A stretch of 64,000 nucleotides of DNA. Source: Flavobacteriales bacterium. Lineage in GTDB: Bacteria; Bacteroidota; Bacteroidia; Flavobacteriales_E; Vicingaceae. Made by a program: the position numbers and the translations under genes. The stretch is taken from the NCBI GenBank assembly GCA_020435335.1, contig JAGQZT010000027.1, forward strand, positions 1-64,000. The letters run 5' to 3'. Under the pieces are notes generated by a model. It searched no databases. It was not told the DNA's origin and worked only from the letters and a program-made list of their open reading frames with translations. This document shows positions 44,912 to 52,790 of the stretch, piece after piece; the stretch's first letter is position 1; each line of letters opens with the position of its first letter.

Positions 44912-45675
44912 TGTTTTTTTACCTGTCCAAAATATTACTCTTTCTGGCCACGCCCATTGTATGGATCTTTACCTTGTTGCTGTGGGGCATCCTCACAAAA
45001 AAACCTGTCCGAAAGAAACGGATGTTATGGGCTGCAGCCATTTGCTTTTACTTTTTCTCCAATGCCTTCCTGACGGATGAATTCGTCAGGTTGTATGAAG
45101 AACGAACGGCAAGCTACAGCGAACTCAACGAAACCTATGACGTGGTGATTGTGCTGGGAGGCTTCAGCAATGACGATCCGGAGCAGGATCAGATACAATT
45201 CCATTCGGCGAGCGACCGGCTGCTGGCCGGACTCAAACTCTATCAGACCGGACGGGCTAAAAAGCTGATGATCTCCAGCGGAGCCGGACAAATTATGAAG
45301 CCCGACGAGAAGGAAGCCCTTTACCTCAACGAATTTTTACTCGAAATTGGCATTCCAGGCGAAGACCTTATCATTGAAGGGGAATCCAAAAACACGCATG
45401 AGAATGCGGTGATGAGTGCGGAGATCCTGAAAGAGCGTTATCCGGATGGCAAGTACCTGCTGGTTACCTCAGCCTTTCACATGCCGAGGGCCAAGCGCTG
45501 TTTTGAAAAAGCAGGACTGGAAGTTACACCCTTTAGCGTAGACCATCAGGCAGGACCCCGGAAATACCTGATCGACCACCTGTTCATCCCGAACACCGAC
45601 AGCCTGAGGCGCTGGCAGATGCTGATCAAGGAATGGATCGGTTTTGTCTCTTATAAAATGATGGGGTATTGTTAA
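44911..45675 (+). CDS. YdcF/ElyC family (DUF218) membrane protein
   Basis: The 254-residue protein has two N-terminal membrane helices (ILLFLATPIVWIFTLLLWG, then AAICFYFFSNAFL). A DUF218 domain follows: VVIVLGGFSN, LMISSGAGQ, GESKNTHENAVMSAEIL and LLVTSAFHMPRAKRCF. In E. coli, members such as ElyC and SanA affect envelope precursor metabolism, but the biochemical role is open. Its ATG shares a base with the hemH stop, so it is translationally coupled to hemH. Confidence 0.88.
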   Translation: MFFYLSKILLFLATPIVWIFTLLLWGILTKKPVRKKRMLWAAAICFYFFSNAFLTDEFVRLYEERTASYSELNETYDVVIVLGGFSNDDPEQDQIQFHSASDRLLAGLKLYQTGRAKKLMISSGAGQIMKPDEKEALYLNEFLLEIGIPGEDLIIEGESKNTHENAVMSAEILKERYPDGKYLLVTSAFHMPRAKRCFEKAGLEVTPFSVDHQAGPRKYLIDHLFIPNTDSLRRWQMLIKEWIGFVSYKMMGYC

Positions 45676-45685
45676 TACAGATTAT

Positions 45686-46168
45686 ATGGGAACTTACTGT
45701 TTAGAAAATAATAAGTTAATATTATTTGTCCATCAATCACCTTTGTTTATAAGAGCAACCCTATTCTTATTTGCTTTATTGTCTGTTTGTTTACCCATTA
45801 CCGGATTAACTCTAAGAATGGTAATGGGTGATGGATTTCATTTTGGATTTTTATTTGGTATTGCACTTTTTGGACTCTTAGGGTTTTACTTGCTGAGAGT
45901 ATTTTTGTGGAATAGCTATGGAAAAGAAACAATAATCTTTACAAATGACGGTATAACTTATGAAGCTGATTACGGGTGGTTCAAATCAAGTAAGCAGTTT
46001 GCTAATATAGTAGAAACTCACTTTATGATTAGCCCAATAGGGTATGAAGACGAAAACTTAGGAGTTTTAATCATAAGAATTAATGAATCCACTATAGAAA
46101 CCGTTACAAAATTACCTCAAGAAACATTGGAAAAATTAATCCAAGAATTGAAAGACCTGAAAAATTAA
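45686..46168 (+). CDS. Small AT-rich two-helix membrane protein
   Basis: The 160-residue protein has two membrane helices close together (LFIRATLFLFALLSVCLPITG and FLFGIALFGLLGFYLLRVFL). A soluble beta-rich C-terminal part follows (ETIIFTNDGITYEADYGWFKSSKQF), which recalls a small PH-like domain. I recognise no family. Third codon positions are visibly richer in A and T than in the neighbouring genes, with many ATA, TTA and AAA codons. That may mark recent acquisition or relaxed selection. It begins 11 nt after the YdcF gene and its stop is 2 bp from the convergent rsmG. Confidence 0.65.
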   Translation: MGTYCLENNKLILFVHQSPLFIRATLFLFALLSVCLPITGLTLRMVMGDGFHFGFLFGIALFGLLGFYLLRVFLWNSYGKETIIFTNDGITYEADYGWFKSSKQFANIVETHFMISPIGYEDENLGVLIIRINESTIETVTKLPQETLEKLIQELKDLKN

Positions 46169-46170
46169 TC

Positions 46171-46809
46171 CTACTTCTTCACCCGGGTATACAACACCTC
46201 TTTGGTTTCAAAGAATTCCTCCTGAAAAAAGTGTGACAACGGAAAACGATCTACTTTTTTGCCGCTTTCTTCGATCTCCTCTTCCAGGTCGCCTCCTTTT
46301 AAAAAGAGTACGCCGTTCTTCATGGTATTAAAACTCTCGGGACTCAGTTTCCCTTTGAGCCAGGGCAGCACTTTGGCGATCCGAGCCACCGCACGGGTCA
46401 CTACAAAATCGAATTGTCCTTCGGCCTCTTCGGCACGTTGATGATACGCTTTTACATTGGTAAGCCCCAGGCCTTGCGCGACTTCATTTACCACTTTGAT
46501 CTTTTTGCCGATGGAATCCACCAGCACGAATTCACTTTCCGGAAACAAGATCGCCAATGGAATACCGGGGAAACCACCTCCGGTTCCGACATCGAGAATT
46601 CTGGTTTTGGGTTTGAAGGAGATCACTTTAGCGATGCCCAGCGAATGAAGCACATGGCGGAGGTACAACTCATCAATATCCTTACGCGACACCACGTTGA
46701 TTTGTGCATTCCATTGCTGATACAAGGCTTCGAGCTGAGTGATCTGCTCCAACTGGGTTTCTGTCAGATCCGGAAAATAGCGGGTAATGATGTCCACGGT
46801 AAATTTCAT
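46171..46809 (-). CDS. rsmG: 16S rRNA (guanine-527-N7)-methyltransferase
   Basis: RsmG methylates G527 of 16S rRNA with S-adenosylmethionine. The 212-residue protein has the SAM-binding motif LDVGTGGGFPGIPLAILFPE (near residues 71-90). It also has LVDSIGKKIKVVNEV and the catalytic-region FDFVVTRAVARI. Length and motifs are standard. A perfect -7 element lies 4 nt before its ATG. It is a single-gene unit. Confidence 0.95.
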   Translation of the reverse strand: MKFTVDIITRYFPDLTETQLEQITQLEALYQQWNAQINVVSRKDIDELYLRHVLHSLGIAKVISFKPKTRILDVGTGGGFPGIPLAILFPESEFVLVDSIGKKIKVVNEVAQGLGLTNVKAYHQRAEEAEGQFDFVVTRAVARIAKVLPWLKGKLSPESFNTMKNGVLFLKGGDLEEEIEESGKKVDRFPLSHFFQEEFFETKEVLYTRVKK

Positions 46810-46813
46810 GCGG

Positions 46814-46821
46814 CAAAGATA
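46814..46821 (-). promoter_or_regulatory. -7 promoter element of rsmG, possible leaderless start
   Basis: A perfect TATCTTTG on the minus strand ends 4 nt before the rsmG ATG at 46809. Confidence 0.5.
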
Positions 46822-46874
46822 AAGGAAAGCAGGTCCGGTTAGTCTATTGGTCTAACATCTAAAATCCAATTTCA

Positions 46875-47483
46875 TCAGATATTATCCTTCTTATCCTGCA
46901 TCAGCTTATAGAGTTGCTCTCTGGCCCTGAACAATTGTGCCTTAACCGTTCCCAAAGGCAGGTCGGTTTCTTCGGCAATCTCTTCGTAGGAATACTCCCT
47001 GAAGTAGCGTAGTACGACCAGTTCTTTATAACGGGGTTTCAGCTTGGCAACAATATCCCGCATGATGCGGATCTTTTGTTTCCTCACGAAACGTTCTTCC
47101 GGATCGAGAGCACTGGAACGGATCTCCACACTGATCTCTCCCCCCTCATCATCCTCAATGCTTTTGTCGAGTGAAAGCGTTGTCATCTTCTTTTTGCGGA
47201 TAAAATCGATGCAGTTGTTGGTAGCAATCCGGAACAGCCAGGTACTAAAAGCGTAATCCGGCGTATATTGATGGATGCGATTGAATGCCTTTCCGAACGC
47301 CTCAATGGTCAGATCGTCGGCATCATCACTGTTCTTCACCATTTTCAGCATCATGAAGAAGATCGAATCGCGGTATTTACTCATTAACTCACCATAAGCA
47401 CGTTCATCGTTTTGCTCACGGGCTCTGCAAACCAATTCGTAATCGATTTTGGCCTTCGGTGATAAATTTGAGTTCAGTTCCAT
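46875..47483 (-). CDS. ECF-type RNA polymerase sigma factor (second)
   Basis: The 202-residue protein has sigma region 2 (ELMSKYRDSIFFMMLKMV, DADDLTIEAFGKAFNRI, FSTWLFRIATNNCIDFIRKKK) and region 4 (LVVLRYFREYSYEEIAEETDLPLGTVKAQLFRAREQL). An acidic stretch lies between them (SIEDDEGGE). No anti-sigma gene is adjacent. Its start overlaps the end of the glycosyltransferase gene by 10 bp, so it is translated from that transcript. Orphan sigma factors of this kind are common in Bacteroidota, and I cannot name its regulon. Confidence 0.92.
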   Translation of the reverse strand: MELNSNLSPKAKIDYELVCRAREQNDERAYGELMSKYRDSIFFMMLKMVKNSDDADDLTIEAFGKAFNRIHQYTPDYAFSTWLFRIATNNCIDFIRKKKMTTLSLDKSIEDDEGGEISVEIRSSALDPEERFVRKQKIRIMRDIVAKLKPRYKELVVLRYFREYSYEEIAEETDLPLGTVKAQLFRAREQLYKLMQDKKDNI

Positions 47484-48616
47484 TTAATTTTTCTGCTAAT
47501 TGAATTTGCTATTACGACTACCGGGTTAAACAGGATAAAAAATACTTCCAAAAACGGAGCGAGCAGGATCAGGTCCTTTTCACCCAATTTATTTGAAATT
47601 AGTCTAAATATAAGCATTTGTAACAAATATCTGAACACAAATACCCCAAGAATTAGATAAACCGGTCTTACTTTGATGACCAACACAACAAAAAGGACTA
47701 CCAACATCATTTGAGTGAGCTGCAACAATCCGAGGTTGAACTTATGCTTGAATTGATAATGTTTTCCGGTAGTGAGGTGTCGTCTTTTTTGCCGGAACCA
47801 GGCCTGAAAAGTAGTCTTCGGCATGGAGATCGTTTGCCCGTCGGCATGCACTTCTACCTGAGTGTTCCTTCCCGTTGCCACTTCGTTGATGAAGAGGTCA
47901 TCGTCGCCCGACAAGATATGCTGATGGGAAGCAAAGCCCCTGTTGGCAAAAAAGAGTTCGGTATGATAGGCCAGATTGCGGCCTACCCCCATGTACGGCT
48001 TGTTGGCAAGTGCAAAAGACAAGTATTGGACTGCCGTATAAAAAGTTTCGAACCGGATGAGTTTATTCAGTAATCCGGGTTGTTTTTGGTAAGCGCCGTA
48101 GCCCAGAACAATCTTCTTTCCGGGGTTGTAATGACTCATGCGACTGATCCAGTGTTCGGATCCGGGTCGGCAGTCGGCATCGGTTAACAGCACCCGATCG
48201 TATTGAGCCGCTTTAATACCTAAGGTCAGGGCAAATTTCTTGCTCCCGAAAAAGCGGTCGTTGTCGGGAACGTTCACAACCTTCAATCCTTTATGCTGTA
48301 ACGCGAAGGCTTTCAGTACATCTTCGGTATCATCAACGGAATGATCATTCACCACAATCACTTCGAAAACAGGATACTTCTGATTCAGGTACAAGGGAAG
48401 AAATTCCAGCAAATTATCGCGTTCGTTCCTGGCACAAATGATCACCGAAACGGGTTCCGAAGCCGTAATCTTTTCTGCCGGTTTATGAAATGCCAGCCGT
48501 GCAAAGTAAAACAGGTAATAAAAAAGCTGAATCAGGAAGCAGATCAGGTAAAGCGCAATCACATAATCCAACAGGTAATTGAATTCGGTGAAGCGTATGA
48601 GTTCCTGCCAATGCAT
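47474..48616 (-). CDS. Family 2 glycosyltransferase, membrane-bound
   Basis: The 380-residue protein has an N-terminal membrane helix (LLDYVIALYLICFLIQLFYYL). A GT-A domain follows with VSVIICARNERDNL, VNDHSVDDTEDV, LLTDADCRPGSEHW (the DxD-like metal site) and the acceptor region SGDDDLFINEVA with a later KRRH motif. C-terminal helices close the protein. This resembles processive or polyprenyl-type GT2 enzymes acting on the inner face of the membrane. The sugar and acceptor are unknown. A perfect -7 element lies 4 nt before its ATG. Confidence 0.88.
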   Translation of the reverse strand: MHWQELIRFTEFNYLLDYVIALYLICFLIQLFYYLFYFARLAFHKPAEKITASEPVSVIICARNERDNLLEFLPLYLNQKYPVFEVIVVNDHSVDDTEDVLKAFALQHKGLKVVNVPDNDRFFGSKKFALTLGIKAAQYDRVLLTDADCRPGSEHWISRMSHYNPGKKIVLGYGAYQKQPGLLNKLIRFETFYTAVQYLSFALANKPYMGVGRNLAYHTELFFANRGFASHQHILSGDDDLFINEVATGRNTQVEVHADGQTISMPKTTFQAWFRQKRRHLTTGKHYQFKHKFNLGLLQLTQMMLVVLFVVLVIKVRPVYLILGVFVFRYLLQMLIFRLISNKLGEKDLILLAPFLEVFFILFNPVVVIANSISRKIKWN

Positions 48617-48620
48617 AATC

Positions 48621-48628
48621 CAAATGTA
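48621..48628 (-). promoter_or_regulatory. -7 promoter element of the GT2 gene, possible leaderless start
   Basis: A perfect TACATTTG on the minus strand ends 4 nt before the ATG at 48616. It lies back to back with the tgt promoter element at 48653-48660. Confidence 0.5.
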
Positions 48629-48652
48629 AATCTATACTTTGGAGTAATTAAG

Positions 48653-48660
48653 TATCTTTG
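48653..48660 (+). promoter_or_regulatory. -7 promoter element of tgt
   Basis: A perfect TATCTTTG on the plus strand, 84 nt before the tgt ATG, leaving a leader of about 80 nt that contains a half copy of the GTCATTCCGGAAG repeat. Confidence 0.5.
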
Positions 48661-48744
48661 GCCAAGTTTTTAAACACAAATAGTTAATAAGCAGTCTTTA
48701 TAATTTGTCATTCCGGAAGTGGCAGATGCTTGGGTTTTATACAT

Positions 48745-49875
48745 ATGGATTTTAAATTAGAAAAAACCGACACGCAAACGAAGGCCAGAGCGGGCCTCAT
48801 CACGACCGATCACGGTGAGATTCAAACACCGATCTTCATGCCTGTGGGAACTGCTTCAACCGTAAAAGCGGTTCATCAGCGGGAGTTGGTCGACGATATC
48901 AAGGCACAGATCATTTTAGGCAACACCTACCACCTGTACCTGCGCCCGGGAACCGAAATTCTGAAGGCTGCCGGGGGGCTGCATCAATTTATGAACTGGA
49001 AAGGGCCCATCCTGACCGATAGTGGCGGCTACCAGGTATATTCCCTTTCCGACCGCAGAAAAATCAAGGAAGAAGGAGCCACCTTCTCTTCCCACATCGA
49101 TGGTTCGAAACACCTGTTCACACCCGAAAACGTGATGGACATCCAACGGGTGATCGGTGCCGACATCATCATGGCCTTTGACGAATGTACGCCTTACCCC
49201 TGCGAATACAAGTATGCCAAAGATTCGATGCACATGACCCACCGCTGGTTGAAACGCTGCTGCGAGCGATTCGATGGTACCGACCCGTTATATGGTTATT
49301 CGCAAACCCTTTTTCCCATCGTACAGGGAAGTGTTTACAAAGACCTCCGAAAACAATCGGCCGAGACCATCGCCAGTTTTGAACGGGAAGGTAATGCCAT
49401 TGGCGGACTCTCCGTTGGGGAACCCGATGAAGAAATGTATGAAATGTGTGAGATCGTAACCGACATCCTCCCGAAGGATAAGCCACGCTATCTGATGGGC
49501 GTCGGGACCCCGGTAAACCTGCTCGAAAACATTGCGTTAGGCATCGACATGTTCGACTGCGTGATGCCAACCCGAAATGCCCGGAACGGCATGTTGTTCA
49601 CACAGCATGGCATCATCAACATCCGGAACAAGAAATGGGAGAACGATTTCTCCCCGATCGATCCGGACGGCACCAGTTATGTAGACAGCTACTACAGCAA
49701 GGCCTATTTACGTCATCTGATCATCTCCAAAGAAATTTTAGGTGCACAAATTGCCAGTTTACACAATTTAAGCTTCTATCTTTGGTTAGTTAATACGGCT
49801 CGCGAAAAAATACTGGACGGCACGTTTTCCGAATGGAAAAACAGGATGGTGAAGCAATTGAACGAACGATTGTAA
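48745..49875 (+). CDS. tgt: Queuine/preQ1 tRNA-guanine transglycosylase without zinc cysteines
   Basis: Tgt exchanges guanine-34 for preQ1 in GUN tRNAs. I start at the ATG at 48745 (MDFKLEKTDTQTKARAG); the TTG at 48730 only adds five residues. The 376 residues have the active-site motifs DSGGYQVYSLS, MAFDECTPYP, GGLSVGEP and FDCVMPTRNARNG. At the usual zinc site (C-x-C-x2-C) the sequence reads DPDGTSYVDSYYS (49660-49698), so all three cysteines are missing, while the later His (SLHNLSF) remains. The enzyme is probably still active with a rebuilt loop, which is inference. Confidence 0.93.
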   Translation: MDFKLEKTDTQTKARAGLITTDHGEIQTPIFMPVGTASTVKAVHQRELVDDIKAQIILGNTYHLYLRPGTEILKAAGGLHQFMNWKGPILTDSGGYQVYSLSDRRKIKEEGATFSSHIDGSKHLFTPENVMDIQRVIGADIIMAFDECTPYPCEYKYAKDSMHMTHRWLKRCCERFDGTDPLYGYSQTLFPIVQGSVYKDLRKQSAETIASFEREGNAIGGLSVGEPDEEMYEMCEIVTDILPKDKPRYLMGVGTPVNLLENIALGIDMFDCVMPTRNARNGMLFTQHGIINIRNKKWENDFSPIDPDGTSYVDSYYSKAYLRHLIISKEILGAQIASLHNLSFYLWLVNTAREKILDGTFSEWKNRMVKQLNERL

Positions 49876-49881
49876 AATATT

Positions 49882-49980
49882 GTCATGCTGAGTTTATCGA
49901 AGCATGAGTTTATCGAAGTATGAGTTTATCGAAGCATGACTCCATTATTTGTCTACCCTTCGATGAACTCAGGGTGACAA
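49882..49980. repeat. Interspersed repeat with expanded 16-bp tandem units
   Basis: Arm GTCATGCTGAGTTTATCGAAG (from 49882) has its inner part expanded into three 16-bp units ([AC]TGAGTTTATCGAAG[CT], 49888-49903, 49904-49919, 49920-49935). It is followed by the inverted arm CCTTCGATGAACTCAGGGTGAC (49957-49978). It lies between tgt and the LptF/LptG-like gene. Confidence 0.75.
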
Positions 49981-50009
49981 GAACCGGTGTGACAAACTGA
50001 ATCATAAGC

Positions 50010-51092
50010 ATGTTAAAAAAGCTCGACATATTCATCATCAAGAAGTTTCTCGGAACCTTCTTCTTTACGCTGCTGCTGATCATCTGCATCGTGATCGTAT
50101 TCGACATCTCCGAAAAACTGGAAGATTTCATTGAGCGTCATGCCCCGTTACGAGCCATTGCTTTCGACTATTACCTGAACTTCATTCCCTATTTCGCCAA
50201 CATGTTCAGCCCGCTGTTCATCTTTATTTCGGTGATCTTTTTCACCTCCAAGATGGCCGGCAATTCGGAGATCGTTGCCATTTTGGCCAGCGGCGTGAGC
50301 TTTAACCGATTTTTACGTCCTTACATGATCTGCGCTTCTTTTCTGGCCGTCATTTCCTTTTACCTCAACAATTTCATGATCCCGGATGCCAACAAGAAAC
50401 GACTGGAATTCGAGGAAGTGTATTACCGGAACAAATTCAGGAACATTTCGCAGAACATCCACATGCAGATCGACAAATCGACCTACATCTACATGACCAA
50501 TTTTGTGGTGGACATGAACATGGGTAACAACTTTTCGATCGAACGCTTCGATGATGACGGAAAACTCGAGTACAAACTGTTATCGGACAATGTAACGTGG
50601 GATTCCATCAACAACCAGTGGACAATCAACAATTATGTAGAGCGTTACATCGACGGACTGAACGAAACAATTAAAAAAGGAGCCCGGAAAGACACCGTCA
50701 TCAACCTGAAGCCCGAAGAATTCAAACGCAGAACCAGCTTCATCACCACCATGGATATGTTTGAACTCGATGCCTTTATCGAAGAAGCCAAATTCAAGGG
50801 ATCGAAGCAGATCGTAAACTATGAAATTGAAAAACACCAGCGCGGCGCCTACCCTTTTGCCACCTTTGTGTTAACGCTTATCGGTGTTTCCATTTCAAGC
50901 CGGAAAGTACGCGGCGGTATCGGCATGCACATCGGGTTGGGGCTGGTCATCAGCTTCTCTTACATCATGTTTATGCAGGTTTCATCGACCTTTGCGGTGA
51001 ATTCGGGCGCCCCTGCCATGCTCGCCGTATGGATACCAAATGTAGTATATACCCTACTTGCCTTGTATTTGCTGAAAAAAGCGCCGAAATAA
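50010..51092 (+). CDS. LptF/LptG family (YjgP/YjgQ) permease
   Basis: LptF/LptG proteins form the membrane part of the ABC transporter that pulls lipopolysaccharide from the inner membrane. The 360-residue protein has three N-terminal helices, a periplasmic beta-jellyroll (~130-260) and three C-terminal helices. That is the family layout, with the N-terminal signature LDIFIIKKFLGTFFFTLLLI and ILASGVSFNRFLRPY. Whether it is LptF or LptG cannot be settled from one gene. No lptB is in the window. It follows tgt after a repeat element. Confidence 0.9.
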   Translation: MLKKLDIFIIKKFLGTFFFTLLLIICIVIVFDISEKLEDFIERHAPLRAIAFDYYLNFIPYFANMFSPLFIFISVIFFTSKMAGNSEIVAILASGVSFNRFLRPYMICASFLAVISFYLNNFMIPDANKKRLEFEEVYYRNKFRNISQNIHMQIDKSTYIYMTNFVVDMNMGNNFSIERFDDDGKLEYKLLSDNVTWDSINNQWTINNYVERYIDGLNETIKKGARKDTVINLKPEEFKRRTSFITTMDMFELDAFIEEAKFKGSKQIVNYEIEKHQRGAYPFATFVLTLIGVSISSRKVRGGIGMHIGLGLVISFSYIMFMQVSSTFAVNSGAPAMLAVWIPNVVYTLLALYLLKKAPK

Positions 51093-51139
51093 TTTTCTTA
51101 AAAAACTGTTAAAAAGAATTTCACGGATTGATTATTTGC

Positions 51140-51147
51140 TACATTTG
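51140..51147 (+). promoter_or_regulatory. -7 promoter element
   Basis: A perfect TACATTTG, 26 nt before the ATG at 51174 of the small membrane protein. Confidence 0.5.
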
Positions 51148-51173
51148 CCCGCAATAGAACTTATTCAGGCATC

Positions 51174-51572
51174 ATGAAAGACAAGATCGAACTTATCATC
51201 GACAGAAGCATCAGCCTCTTACTGGTGTTCTGTTTGTTCTTTTCGAGTTTTTCGATTTACCTGTCTTCTTCCTTCTTTAACGACACCAAATCGGACGATC
51301 AGATTATCACGGAAGCCGTTAGCACGGTACACCATGCCAAAGCAAACGGAAACGATGTTTTTGGTGAAATGCTGGAAGAGGAAGAAGAAGATGATGATGC
51401 AATCCACAAGAAAATCAAGCTGTTGCAACAAACACAGCTCATCAGAATCTTATGGCTGGCCAACTTCGATCAAACCGAAGATGCTCCGTACTTTGATGAT
51501 CAGGATCAGGTTACTACCTCATTGAAGGAACCATGCTACATTGAGTATTGTTCCCTCAAGATTCCTTCTTAA
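51174..51572 (+). CDS. Small single-helix membrane protein of unknown function
   Basis: The 132-residue protein has one N-terminal membrane helix (ISLLLVFCLFFSSFSIYLSS). A polar region follows with a strongly acidic stretch (LEEEEEDDDA near residues 64-73), and the end carries two cysteines (CYIEYCS). I recognise no family. It lies upstream of the RND efflux genes after a 99-nt gap and has its own promoter. It may be an accessory of that system or unrelated. Confidence 0.6.
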   Translation: MKDKIELIIDRSISLLLVFCLFFSSFSIYLSSSFFNDTKSDDQIITEAVSTVHHAKANGNDVFGEMLEEEEEDDDAIHKKIKLLQQTQLIRILWLANFDQTEDAPYFDDQDQVTTSLKEPCYIEYCSLKIPS

Positions 51573-51671
51573 TTTCTTTTCGACTCATCCGTAGAGTTGA
51601 CCATTTTTGATTGCCTTTGATCAAAGGCACCTGCTATTACTGTATTCAGTTTAAAACAAAAAACTTTAATA

Positions 51672-52754
51672 ATGAAGAAAATCTTTATGTTAAGCGGCAT
51701 AACAGCGCTTTTAATTTATTCAAGCTGCCAATCCGAACATGAAAAACACCATGAAAACACCAAATTTCTGGTAACGAGTCCACTGGTAAAAGACACGGTG
51801 GTTATACACGACTATGTTTGTCAGATCCGGTCCATCCAACACATTGAAGTAAGAGCCCTGGAAAAAGGGTATTTACAGAACATCTATGTGGATGAAGGGC
51901 AATTCATAAAAAAGGATCAGCCCATGTTTCAGATCATGCCCATGCTCTACGAGGCGGAACTTCAGAAAGCTCAGGCTGAAGTGAGTTTTGCCGAGATCGA
52001 GTACCAGAACACCAAAAAGCTGGCCGACAGCAACATTGTGTCCGAAAACGAACTGGCTCTCATAAAAGCCAAACTGGATAAGGCCAAAGCTGAAATGGCT
52101 CTGGCTCAGGTTCATTTGGGATTCACCACGATCAAAGCACCTTTCGACGGAATTATGGATCGCTTCCATGTGCGGCTCGGAAGTTTGGTGGATGAGGGGG
52201 AATTGCTGACCGAATTATCGGACAACAGCCAGATGTGGGTATATTTCAATGTCCCTGAAGCCGAATACCTGGATTACCAATCCAAACTGAAAGCCGACAG
52301 CCTGATTCAGGTGCATTTGCTCATGGCCAACAACAAGATGTTCGGACATACCGGCGTAGTGGAAACCATTGAAGCCGACTTTAACAACGAAACCGGAAAC
52401 ATTGCTTTCCGGGCAACCTTCCCCAACCCGGAAAAGTTGTTACGCCACGGGGAAACCGGCGATATCCAGATCCGAATCCCGCTCAAGAAGGCCATGCTGA
52501 TCCCTCAGAAAGCCACATTTGAAGTACTGGATCACAACTATGTATTCGTAGTGGATGAGAACAACGTTATCCGTTCCAGAAAGATCGACATTGCAGCAGA
52601 GTTGCCACATGTTTATGTGGTTAGGGAAGGCTTAAAGAAAACCGACAAAATCTTACTGGAAGGCTTACGTAAAGTGAACGAAAAGGACAAGATCGAATAC
52701 ACGTTCGAGGATCCTGCCAAAGTGCTTTCGACTTTGGAATTGTATGCCGAATAA
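51672..52754 (+). CDS. RND efflux periplasmic adaptor (membrane fusion protein)
   Basis: The adaptor links the inner-membrane pump to the outer-membrane channel. The 360-residue protein is a lipoprotein (Cys19 in IYSSCQSE). It has the HlyD/AcrA domain order: a biotinyl-lipoyl half (VRALEKGYLQNIYVDEGQFIKKDQPMFQI), a coiled-coil hairpin (~100-160, ELQKAQAEV to KAKAEMALAQVH), the second lipoyl half (TTIKAPFDGIMDR), and beta-barrel and membrane-proximal domains. It is the first of three adjacent genes forming a complete tripartite pump. Confidence 0.93.
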   Translation: MKKIFMLSGITALLIYSSCQSEHEKHHENTKFLVTSPLVKDTVVIHDYVCQIRSIQHIEVRALEKGYLQNIYVDEGQFIKKDQPMFQIMPMLYEAELQKAQAEVSFAEIEYQNTKKLADSNIVSENELALIKAKLDKAKAEMALAQVHLGFTTIKAPFDGIMDRFHVRLGSLVDEGELLTELSDNSQMWVYFNVPEAEYLDYQSKLKADSLIQVHLLMANNKMFGHTGVVETIEADFNNETGNIAFRATFPNPEKLLRHGETGDIQIRIPLKKAMLIPQKATFEVLDHNYVFVVDENNVIRSRKIDIAAELPHVYVVREGLKKTDKILLEGLRKVNEKDKIEYTFEDPAKVLSTLELYAE

Positions 52755-52790
52755 TTGAAGAATCAGTAATCCTTAAATCAGAAAAACACC

